The notes: generated by a model from the sequence alone, not told the origin. A stretch of 32,246 nucleotides of DNA from an uncultured Bacilli bacterium (GCA_947588975.1 CANQAF010000004.1:1-32246); one strand, 5' to 3'; counted from the first letter of the stretch, positions 9,882-17,111 are shown. A program made the numbers and translations.

Positions 9882-10652
9882 TTATGCAGTTCTGCGCCAT
9901 GCATATAATTCATATCTTAATGGATTTACACTATGTGTATGGTTATTTAATGTATGCGTATGTCCTTGTCCTCCACCAGTATTATTATTAGTCGCTGTTG
10001 TAGATTCTGTATAATAAGTAGCTAAATCAGCTCCCATATAATAACCTGTTGTACCTGCAGGTCTAGTATCATAGTGTGCACTATCGTTCATTTGCGTTAA
10101 TCTATTTTGTGCATGATTGTGCGCATTTTGTGTATGAGTGTGTGCTGGCATTTGAGCAATAGTGATAGCCGTAGAACTAGTGTTATTGTTTGATGGCGTA
10201 CCTGATGTATTACTTCCACCAGTATTACCACCAGTTCCCGCATACAAATAATATCCATTAATTTGACTCCATGTTCCACCAAATAAAACAGATGGATTTG
10301 TATTGCTCATTGATAAAAATACACTACCAACTGGATAAATCATATTACAAATAGTTTGTTTGTCATATTGGTTATTTTCTTTGTCCGTAGTAATGCTTTC
10401 AGCAGTAATGGTCTTAACAGTTAAATTACCATTTTCATCTAAACTAAATGTATTTTTATTTGATGTTATACAATCAATGCTTGCATTATTTACTTCTAAA
10501 TTTAATTTATCACCAGTTTTTGTAAACGCATCTTTGAAATAAATATCATCTAAAGTAAAATCACTTGATGATGCACTATCAATAGTGTCCATTGAATTCA
10601 TATTGTTCACCTCCTCCATCATATCGTTGTGTGTTTGATTTTCGAAATCCAT
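9882..10652 (-). CDS. Phage tail-fibre/collar (baseplate gp10 C-terminal-like) protein
   Basis: IYPVGSVFLSMSNTNPSVLFGGTWSQI...AQMPAHTHTQNAHNH...HTHTLNNHTHSVNPLRYELYAWRRTA. ORF-track start is GTG at 10661; ATG at 10652 has better SD spacing (GGGAAG-8nt-ATG). Confidence 0.85.
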   Translation of the reverse strand: MDFENQTHNDMMEEVNNMNSMDTIDSASSSDFTLDDIYFKDAFTKTGDKLNLEVNNASIDCITSNKNTFSLDENGNLTVKTITAESITTDKENNQYDKQTICNMIYPVGSVFLSMSNTNPSVLFGGTWSQINGYYLYAGTGGNTGGSNTSGTPSNNNTSSTAITIAQMPAHTHTQNAHNHAQNRLTQMNDSAHYDTRPAGTTGYYMGADLATYYTESTTATNNNTGGGQGHTHTLNNHTHSVNPLRYELYAWRRTA

Positions 10653-10710
10653 AAATTTCACTTCCCTTTCCTAGTACAATTTTTTGTACAACTTGATGAT
10701 AAATCTCTTA

Positions 10711-10730
10711 TTACTGGACTTTCACTAGAC
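10711..10730 (-). promoter_or_regulatory. Copy A of shared 20-bp element upstream of fibre-Rhs operon
   Basis: Minus-strand GTCTAGTGAAAGTCCAGTAA, 58 bp before ATG 10652; identical to 2464-2483. Confidence 0.7.
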
Positions 10731-10784
10731 ATTTTTAATTTTTAGGAAAAAAACAAGTATATTTATTTCAAACCACAAAAAAAA

Positions 10785-10821
10785 GAAATAAATGAAGAAA
10801 AAAACTTTCTTCATTTATTTC
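10785..10821 (-). terminator. Intrinsic terminator of sigma-like gene
   Basis: GAAATAAATGAAGAAA-5nt-TTTCTTCATTTATTTC, 16-bp perfect stem, followed on minus strand by T8. Confidence 0.85.
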
Positions 10822-10886
10822 CTCACTTACATCTATTTTTTCAACCCTAATCAAAATTTATTTTATATATTATTTTTCAAATTCTT

Positions 10887-10902
10887 TTACTAGACTTTTA
10901 CT
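10887..10902 (-). promoter_or_regulatory. Variant copy C of the shared element, overlapping stop codon of sigma-like gene
   Basis: Minus-strand AGTAAAAGTCTAGTAA versus AGTGAAAGTCCAGTAA in copies A/B (14/16 identical). Confidence 0.4.
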
Positions 10903-11378
10903 GTATAATTATTTTTCAAAAAAACTTTTAATTTGATTTTGCCTCTTTGAATACTTTTATCAATAGCTTGAATGGTACAATTTTCAATTATAGATATTTC
11001 TTTTAATGAATAGCCATAAAAATAATACATCACAATTCTTTTTCTTTGAGTATATGGAAGTTTATTCAATGCGATATATAATGATTCATTCAATATATGT
11101 TGTTCCACTATTGATTCCACGCTCATAGACTTTTGCATGGACTTTGCATATAGAGTCGACTCATATAATGTGCAATGTTCGATATGACGATCATATTCGT
11201 TCAGCCATTTAAGATCATTTAATTCAAATTGATTCAATAAATCATAACATAGTTTTCCTATTGTTATTATTTGTAGTTGCATGTGACTATCAATAAATTT
11301 AACTTTATAATTATTTTCTTCTATTATTAATTCATATTGGTTATCTTTGCATCTTCTTCTTTTTGGCTTTATATTCAT
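10890..11378 (-). CDS. Sigma-70 family region-4-like regulator (phage/ICE type)
   Basis: C-terminal LYIALNKLPYTQRKRIVMYYFYGYSLKEISIIENCTIQAIDKSIQRGKIKLKVFL is a sigma region 4 HTH; N-terminal part does not look like region 2. RBS AGGAGAG before ATG. Confidence 0.75.
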   Translation of the reverse strand: MNIKPKRRRCKDNQYELIIEENNYKVKFIDSHMQLQIITIGKLCYDLLNQFELNDLKWLNEYDRHIEHCTLYESTLYAKSMQKSMSVESIVEQHILNESLYIALNKLPYTQRKRIVMYYFYGYSLKEISIIENCTIQAIDKSIQRGKIKLKVFLKNNYTVKV

Positions 11379-11390
11379 GTAATTTCTCTC

Positions 11391-11415
11391 CTATCAAATA
11401 TTTAAAATTTGATAG
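11391..11415. promoter_or_regulatory. Inverted repeat abutting SD of the sigma-like gene
   Basis: CTATCAAAT-7nt-ATTTGATAG; on minus strand its last bases run directly into the SD (GATAGGAGAG). Confidence 0.5.
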
Positions 11416-11452
11416 CGAGATGGAGATCTACATATTCTCCGATGATTAACAA

Positions 11453-11490
11453 AAAAGGTAGTTATAATCATATGACCATAACTACCTTTT
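11453..11490 (-). terminator. Terminator-like hairpin in leader of sigma-like gene
   Basis: AAAAGGTAGTTAT-12nt-ATAACTACCTTTT, 13-bp perfect stem; minus strand continues with T-tract (CCTTTTTTG). Confidence 0.7.
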
Positions 11491-11719
11491 GCCTTATTAG
11501 AAAACCTAGATACAATTAAGTTATTGCGTCGGAAAAATTCTTCTATAAATAATCTCCATAACATAAGCAAGTACCAAACTCTGCATTATTAAGAAGATAC
11601 TGCTCAAATATCTTAACAATGTATTTACTTTCTACTGAATCCCCCTAAATCGCAAATTATTTAGATATCCTATATTTTATACAACAAAATTCGACAAATT
11701 GAAGAATTTGGCAATTAAA

Positions 11720-11745
11720 AATACCTCACTCTACTTTGAGGTATT
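11720..11745. terminator. Hairpin with T-tract, possible terminator
   Basis: AATACCTCA-loop-TGAGGTATT with TTTTTT on + side and TTTTT on - side. Confidence 0.55.
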
Positions 11746-11789
11746 CCTTTTTTGATACTTTTGAATTTTTTATAAAATTTAAGATTTTA

Positions 11790-11811
11790 AAAACTTGCCG
11801 AAGCAAGTTTT
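11790..11811 (-). terminator. Terminator of tRNA-Arg
   Basis: AAAACTTGC-CGAA-GCAAGTTTT; on minus strand UUCG tetraloop followed by T-tract. Confidence 0.8.
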
Positions 11812-11822
11812 CATAGTTTAAA

Positions 11823-11898
11823 TGGTGTCTTGAGAGGGATTCGAACCCCGGCCGATTCCTTAGAAGGGGATTGCTCTATCCAGCTGAGCTATCAGGAC
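11823..11898 (-). tRNA. tRNA-Arg(TCT)
   Basis: Minus strand GTCCTGATAGCTCAGCTGGATAGAGCAATCCCCTTCTAAGGAATCGGCCGGGGTTCGAATCCCTCTCAAGACACCA: cloverleaf, anticodon TCT, TTCGAAT T-loop, encoded CCA. Confidence 0.95.
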
Positions 11899-11985
11899 AG
11901 TAAGCTCATCATCAGAATTTTTATGATGAATTTATTTAAAATAATAAAAATTATTTTAAATCATTTTAATTAAGTTTCAAAAAAG

Positions 11986-12030
11986 TGGGAACTAAAATGG
12001 GAACTAAATACATAAAAAATGGGAACTAAA
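11986..12030. repeat. Three direct copies of TGGGAACTAAA
   Basis: Copies at 11986-11996, 11998-12008, 12020-12030 (offsets 12 and 22 bp) between two tRNA genes. Confidence 0.85.
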
Positions 12031-12105
12031 TGAAAAAGTAGACCATAATTTTCGACCAATTCTTAATCATAAAAACGCAAGAAAAGTATTGAAAAACAAT
12101 AAAAA

Positions 12106-12122
12106 ACTTGCATAAAGCAAGT
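12106..12122 (-). terminator. Terminator of tRNA-Ile
   Basis: ACTTGC-5nt-GCAAGT followed on minus strand by T6. Confidence 0.7.
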
Positions 12123-12134
12123 GTCTTTCATAAA

Positions 12135-12211
<77 letters not shown>

Positions 12212-12360
12212 ATTTATCCAAATGACTATTAAAGTATATCGTATTTTTTGTCATTTGGCAATACCCTTTATCGATTTTTTTATCAAAATCATTATATTAT
12301 ATGTGGAAATATATAAAAATTTCATAGGATTCTCACAAAAAAAGGGTTTCCCCCTTTTTC

Positions 12361-12492
12361 TTAGTATACAAATGCAGTTCCAATAATGATTGCAAGTAAA
12401 ATGTATAGTACAATTATACATACAAATCCGCATCCATTATTACAATTTGATCCTGTATTTGTATTTGTGTTGCAAGAATTTGAACAAGCCAT
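12361..12492 (-). CDS. YjcZ-like micro-protein (43 aa)
   Basis: MACSNSCNTNTNTGSNCNNGCGFVCIIVLYILLAIIIGTAFVY, RBS GGAGG; Gly/Cys-rich head plus C-terminal hydrophobic helix. Below ORF-track length cutoff. Confidence 0.65.
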   Translation of the reverse strand: MACSNSCNTNTNTGSNCNNGCGFVCIIVLYILLAIIIGTAFVY

Positions 12493-12511
12493 CATAGCAC
12501 CTCCTTACTTC

Positions 12512-12595
12512 CTATATGTAGGCACCAAGTATAATAATTAAAAGAATAAATAATACTAAAACGATAGCAGCTCCAGATACTCCTGTATTACACAT
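12512..12595 (-). CDS. YjcZ family sporulation-type micro-protein (27 aa)
   Basis: MCNTGVSGAAIVLVLFILLIIILGAYI with RBS AAGGAGGAATGCTTT before ATG; typical YjcZ hydrophobic core. Confidence 0.7.
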   Translation of the reverse strand: MCNTGVSGAAIVLVLFILLIIILGAYI

Positions 12596-12741
12596 AAAGC
12601 ATTCCTCCTTTTTTGTCTTTTCACATTATTTTATGGAAAAATAAAATATGTGTGAATACATATAACCATTTTATTTATTTTTCTTGTTTTTTTTTGGAAT
12701 ATTTGATAATATAATAATTGGTATATAAAAGGAGGATAATT

Positions 12742-13800
12742 ATGGCAAAAAATACTAAAAAGAAAAATGTAGAAAAAGAAAAAACAGAAGTTACACCAAT
12801 TCATAAAGAAGAAGTTACAAAACAAAATATTATAATTGCGTTACTTGTAATAGCATGTTTATTAATGATTATTATTTTAATGGTAGTCATTAAGGGTCAT
12901 GAAGCAAAATTAAAAGATGGAAAAGAAATTATCGCATCTATTGATGGAAAAGATATTACATCAGAAGAATTATTTGATGATCTAAAAAGTAAATATGGCA
13001 CCAATATTTTAATTAATACAATCGATGACTTTATTGTCAATAAAGAATTTAGTGATACTGATGAAGCAAAAAAATATGCAGACGCTCAAATTGCAACCTT
13101 AAAACAACAATATGAAGCAATGGGATATGACTTTAATAATGTATTACTAAATTATGGTTATGAAACGGAAAGTGACTTAAAAGTAGATTTAATTTCCGAC
13201 TATAAAAGAAATCAAGTCATTCAAAAATATCTTGCAGATAATTTAAGTGAAGAAGAAATTAATGCTTATTATGAAAATGAAGTACATGGTAAAATTTCTT
13301 CTAAACATATTTTAATTCAACCAGATACAACTAATGCAACTACTGATGAAGAAAAAACTGCTGCCGAAGAAGCCGCTAAAACAAAAGCTCAAGAAGTAAT
13401 CCAAAAATTAAATGAAGGTGCTGCATGGTCTGATTTAGTCAAAGAATACTCTGCTGATACTGCTTCTATCGAAGATGATGGATTAATTGAATTTGAAAAA
13501 GGAGATGTAGTAGATGAATTTTATCAAGCATCTATTGCATTAAATGATAACGAATATACAAAAGAACCTGTAAAAAGTACTTATGGATATCATGTTATTT
13601 TAAAAGTGAGTGAAGCAGAAAAACCATCTTTAGAAGATGTTATAGAAACAATTAAAAATGAGTTAGTATCTAACAAATTAAGTGCTGATGAAAATCTTGC
13701 AGATAAAACATGGGTAGATATAAGAAAAAAATACAATTTAGAAATCAATGATACAAAATTAGAAAAAGTATATAACAGTATTATTAGCGATTTTGAATAA
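12742..13800 (+). CDS. Membrane-anchored parvulin-type peptidyl-prolyl isomerase (PrsA/PpiC-like)
   Basis: N-terminal TM, SurA_N-like part, KISSKHILIQ...EAAKTKAQEVIQKLNEGAAWSDLVKEYSAD...GLIEFEKGDVVDEFYQASIALNDNEYTKEPVKSTYGYHVILK. RBS GGAGG before ATG 12742 (ORF track start 12718 unlikely). Confidence 0.9.
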   Translation: MAKNTKKKNVEKEKTEVTPIHKEEVTKQNIIIALLVIACLLMIIILMVVIKGHEAKLKDGKEIIASIDGKDITSEELFDDLKSKYGTNILINTIDDFIVNKEFSDTDEAKKYADAQIATLKQQYEAMGYDFNNVLLNYGYETESDLKVDLISDYKRNQVIQKYLADNLSEEEINAYYENEVHGKISSKHILIQPDTTNATTDEEKTAAEEAAKTKAQEVIQKLNEGAAWSDLVKEYSADTASIEDDGLIEFEKGDVVDEFYQASIALNDNEYTKEPVKSTYGYHVILKVSEAEKPSLEDVIETIKNELVSNKLSADENLADKTWVDIRKKYNLEINDTKLEKVYNSIISDFE

Positions 13801-13805
13801 TATTT

Positions 13806-13828
13806 AAAAAACCAGTTTAACTGGTTTT
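13806..13828. terminator. Bidirectional terminator between convergent genes
   Basis: AAAAACCAGTT/TAACTGGTTTTT palindrome. Confidence 0.75.
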
Positions 13829-13831
13829 TTT

Positions 13832-14065
13832 CTATACATGTTGGCTTTTAATATCTTGAAGTTCAAAACGATATTTCTGACCATTTTTATTTACTTCATC
13901 GAAAAACATATCATAAGGTCTTACCCATAATGTATTATCTTCATATAATGCTCGATATACAACCACTTTTTCTAATGATTCACTATTAATAGCTATATCT
14001 TCTACAATATAATAATCTCCTTTATAATGACGATAAATTCCCTTAATCTTCACTTCCATTTGCAT
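13832..14065 (-). CDS. DUF1653 family protein
   Basis: GIYRHYKGDYYIVEDIAINSESLEKVVVYRALYEDNTLWVRPYDMFFDEV. Confidence 0.85.
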   Translation of the reverse strand: MQMEVKIKGIYRHYKGDYYIVEDIAINSESLEKVVVYRALYEDNTLWVRPYDMFFDEVNKNGQKYRFELQDIKSQHV

Positions 14066-14828
14066 CCTCCTCTATTTTATGTTGAATATCGGATATAGAA
14101 AATCCTTTTTGATATAATTTTGTTTTTAAATGTATATACAGTTCATTTCCTTGATATTTTTTTGATAATTTATGATACAATGATTGATATTCTTTTTCAA
14201 ATGCTTCGTCATCACTCATGTTCATTTCATTTAATACATTCAAAATTTGGTTTTTATCATATCCTAAATTTATAAAATCTTGAACTAATTTCTGCTGAAG
14301 TTGATATTTAGAATGTTTGTGATCTGTTGCAATTTTTTTCTTCATCATCTTTCTTAATTTTTCTTCAAAAATAGAATCTTCATAAAGAGATAATTGTTTA
14401 TCTATTGTATTAGTATCAATATTATGACTTTCTAACTCTCTTCTAATTTGATAAGGCCCCATATTGGATAGATGGACTTTATCAGAAACAAAAGAAGCTG
14501 CAAATTGGTAATCATTAATCAGTCCATTTGCTTTTAGTTTGTGCATAATATTTTCTTGTTCTAATGCAGAGATTGCGTGCTTATCTAGATATTCATGCAT
14601 TTCTTTTTCACTACGCATTTTTGTAGTAATATATTTTACGGCTTTGTAATAACCATCAAATGCACCAGTATCCTTTGCAATTTGATTCACAACATCGCTA
14701 TCTAATTCTTGTTTAAATAATAGATTGTTTTTTAAAATGACCTCATCATAGGTCGTAATTGTATTATGGTGATCTAACTCTATTTTATATTTGCCACTAC
14801 GCATTTTCTGAATTTTTGTAATTTTCAT
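14043..14828 (-). CDS. recX: Regulatory protein RecX
   Basis: Three-helix repeat architecture, MRSEKEMHEYLDKHAI...NGLINDYQFAASFVSDKVHLSNMGPYQIRRELESHNID. ATG at 14828 preferred to GTG 14837 by SD position. Confidence 0.85.
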   Translation of the reverse strand: MKITKIQKMRSGKYKIELDHHNTITTYDEVILKNNLLFKQELDSDVVNQIAKDTGAFDGYYKAVKYITTKMRSEKEMHEYLDKHAISALEQENIMHKLKANGLINDYQFAASFVSDKVHLSNMGPYQIRRELESHNIDTNTIDKQLSLYEDSIFEEKLRKMMKKKIATDHKHSKYQLQQKLVQDFINLGYDKNQILNVLNEMNMSDDEAFEKEYQSLYHKLSKKYQGNELYIHLKTKLYQKGFSISDIQHKIEEDANGSED

Positions 14829-14884
14829 TTTTACCACCTATTATCATTTTATCAAACAATTGTTTGTATTGCAAATAAAAAAAG

Positions 14885-15097
14885 CTATGCGCTTTCTTTA
14901 ATATGTATCATATTTTGAGCAACTTCCTCTAATGCACGGCCAATTTCTTTTTTAGAAGAATATTCATGTTCTTTCATTTGATAATGATTTGTTTGTTGCA
15001 TTTCATGAACACGCTTTGCCACTAAATTCACTAATAAATATTTAGATCCTACTTGACTTAATAACTTATCAATAGAAGGTTGTATCATCGTTATCAC
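14885..15097 (-). CDS. rpoZ: DNA-directed RNA polymerase omega subunit
   Basis: IQPSIDKLLSQVGSKYLLVNLVAKRVHEM...KEIGRALEEVAQNMI. Confidence 0.85.
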   Translation of the reverse strand: MITMIQPSIDKLLSQVGSKYLLVNLVAKRVHEMQQTNHYQMKEHEYSSKKEIGRALEEVAQNMIHIKESA

Positions 15098-15142
15098 TCC
15101 CTATTATGATAATATAACATATTCATTCTTGTTTCAAGCGAT

Positions 15143-15781
15143 TCAAGAATGATTGACATTATTTGACATCCATCTATCTATCTTTTGACTGAATTCATTA
15201 ATTTGTTCATTCGAAAGACATTTTTCATGTTTACCAATCATTTCATAATACACATCTTTCATAAATACAAATGGAATAGATAAATTATTTAAATGCATTT
15301 GGCAACGATATCCTACAACAATATATGAATTAATAGAAAAATTCAGTTCTTGTTCTAATTGTTCCATATAATGTTTAAAAGCAAGAAATGGATTGGTTAC
15401 TTTTTTTTGTTTTTTTCCAATAGAACATGTAATATAAGTATCATGCATCGTTCCTGTAATCATTCCTTCTTCTTTAAAACAACAAAAGATAAAAATACCA
15501 CTATTTTCTATTTGAATCAAATAATCTCCAATTTTTTTGGTAATATGATATCCTGGAAGCTTATGTAACATCATTTCAACATAATCATTCATTTGAATTG
15601 TCTTACCCCTATGTGACATACGAAATACAGACTTGATACCATATTTTTTACATTGTTTGATAATACGAATAGTAGTTACGATCAGTAACAGAAAAAGAAT
15701 AAAATAAATTGGTCCAGAAAAAAGATCAAAAAAGGTTTGGATCATAAGTAAACAAAATAACGCTATAAAGATAATAATCAT
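15143..15781 (-). CDS. Membrane protein with NERD-like (degenerate nuclease) domain
   Basis: N-terminal hydrophobic region, then HITKKIGDYLIQIENSGIFIFCCFKEEGMITGTMHDTYI...TNPFLAFKHYMEQLEQEL resembling NERD layout. Confidence 0.55.
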   Translation of the reverse strand: MIIIFIALFCLLMIQTFFDLFSGPIYFILFLLLIVTTIRIIKQCKKYGIKSVFRMSHRGKTIQMNDYVEMMLHKLPGYHITKKIGDYLIQIENSGIFIFCCFKEEGMITGTMHDTYITCSIGKKQKKVTNPFLAFKHYMEQLEQELNFSINSYIVVGYRCQMHLNNLSIPFVFMKDVYYEMIGKHEKCLSNEQINEFSQKIDRWMSNNVNHS

Positions 15782-17049
15782 TCTATAATCTCCAATATAA
15801 GTGGTGATTTTTCCTTAACGTCTTGTTCAATTGTAAAGCAATCTAATATCTCTTGGATATTAATATCTTGTGAGTCAAAGTGAACTTTAACTAATTCTTC
15901 ATTTTCCAAAACAAAATCTCCTACTTTTACGGCAAGTGTCATTCCAACTCCATGGTCAATGATATCATCTTTATGCATCCTTCCAGCACCTAATCGTTTG
16001 ACAATGTCTCCGATTTGGTAAGCATCTATATGCGTAATAAACCCTGCCTTCTTGCTTTTAATAGAAACACATGGATCCACTTCGATCTGATGGATATCTC
16101 CATGCTGAGCTTCAATTAATTCCTCGAATTTTTCATATCCTTTTCCATTGTTTAGATTTTCTTCTAATTCTTGATAAGCTTCTTCTTTAGAGCAATCTTT
16201 TGCAATACTAACCATTAAGCTTCCGAGTGTTAAAACTAATTGTTTTAAATCTTCAGGTCCATTTCCCTTTAAGGTGTCTATACATTCCATAATTTCGATG
16301 CCATTTCCTACTGCATATCCTAAAGGTTCTTCCATGTTCGTTAATACACATTTCACACACTTGTTATAATGTGCCCCAATCGCAATCATTCGTTTTGCTA
16401 AAGCACGTGCATCCTCCATATTTTTCATGAGTGCACCAGCTCCTACTTTAACATCTAATATAATTGCATCTGCACCAGAAGCAATTTTCTTACTCATAAT
16501 GCTAGAAGCAATGAGAGGAATTGACTCTGTGGTACCCGTTACATCTCTTAGAGCATATATTTTTTTATCAGCAGGGGCCACATTGCCAGTTTGGCTTATA
16601 ATAGAAACGCCTATTTTATTGACTTGTTCTACAAATTGGTCTTTAGTAGTTTCTACTTCAAAACCTGCAATTGACTCTAATTTATCAATGGTTCCACCAG
16701 TGACGCCTAACCCTCTTCCACTCATTTTCGCAACCTTTACACCACAAGATGCAACTAGAGGTGCTAGTACAATCGTTGTTTTATCTCCAATTCCGCCAGT
16801 GGAATGTTTATCAATCACTTTTCCATCAATTGAAGATAAATCAATCCTTTCTCCACTTTGAATCATAATATCGGTTAAATCAATAGTTTCCCTTTCCGTC
16901 ATATCATTACAAACAATTGCCATTAAAAATGCACTCATTTGATAATCAGGAATATCCCCTTTTACATAACCATTTATCATAAAAGCAATTTCTTCTTTGG
17001 TAAGTTCTTCCTTATTTTTTTTCTTCGTAATGATTGCTATACTATTCAT
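15778..17049 (-). CDS. pdp: Pyrimidine-nucleoside phosphorylase
   Basis: KHSTGGIGDKTTIVLAPLVASCGVKVAKMSGRGLGVTGGTIDKLESIAGF is the thymidine/pyrimidine phosphorylase signature. Confidence 0.93.
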   Translation of the reverse strand: MNSIAIITKKKNKEELTKEEIAFMINGYVKGDIPDYQMSAFLMAIVCNDMTERETIDLTDIMIQSGERIDLSSIDGKVIDKHSTGGIGDKTTIVLAPLVASCGVKVAKMSGRGLGVTGGTIDKLESIAGFEVETTKDQFVEQVNKIGVSIISQTGNVAPADKKIYALRDVTGTTESIPLIASSIMSKKIASGADAIILDVKVGAGALMKNMEDARALAKRMIAIGAHYNKCVKCVLTNMEEPLGYAVGNGIEIMECIDTLKGNGPEDLKQLVLTLGSLMVSIAKDCSKEEAYQELEENLNNGKGYEKFEELIEAQHGDIHQIEVDPCVSIKSKKAGFITHIDAYQIGDIVKRLGAGRMHKDDIIDHGVGMTLAVKVGDFVLENEELVKVHFDSQDINIQEILDCFTIEQDVKEKSPLILEIIE

Positions 17050-17111
17050 ATTCTCACCTACTTTGATTATAACATAAAAGAAAAAGAACTGACACTTTAT
17101 TTACCAGTTCT

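Noticed and set aside
10097-10282. 61-aa minus-strand ORF inside the fibre gene
   Set aside because: Alternate frame of a clearly coding gene; low-complexity translation.
2464-10730. 20-bp direct repeats at 2464-2483 and 10711-10730 as attL/attR of a mobile element
   Set aside because: Both lie at promoter distance upstream of same-strand genes and the holin-lysin and sigma genes lie outside them; no integrase. A regulatory element explains them better.
1304-11490. Complete prophage
   Set aside because: No terminase, portal, capsid, tail tube, tape measure, replication or integrase genes; only regulator, fibre, Rhs and lysis genes.
11823-11898. Integration into the tRNA-Arg 3' end with a duplicated tRNA fragment at the other cassette end
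   Set aside because: I could not find a repeat of the tRNA 3' sequence in 1-1340.
12251-12433. 60-aa minus-strand ORF
   Set aside because: Overlaps the better-supported YjcZ-like micro-ORF in a different frame.
12631-12825. 64-aa minus-strand Phe-rich ORF
   Set aside because: Antisense to the PrsA-like gene start; low-complexity AT-rich translation.
16427-16861. Plus-strand 144-aa ORF over pdp
   Set aside because: Antisense shadow of a conserved enzyme gene.
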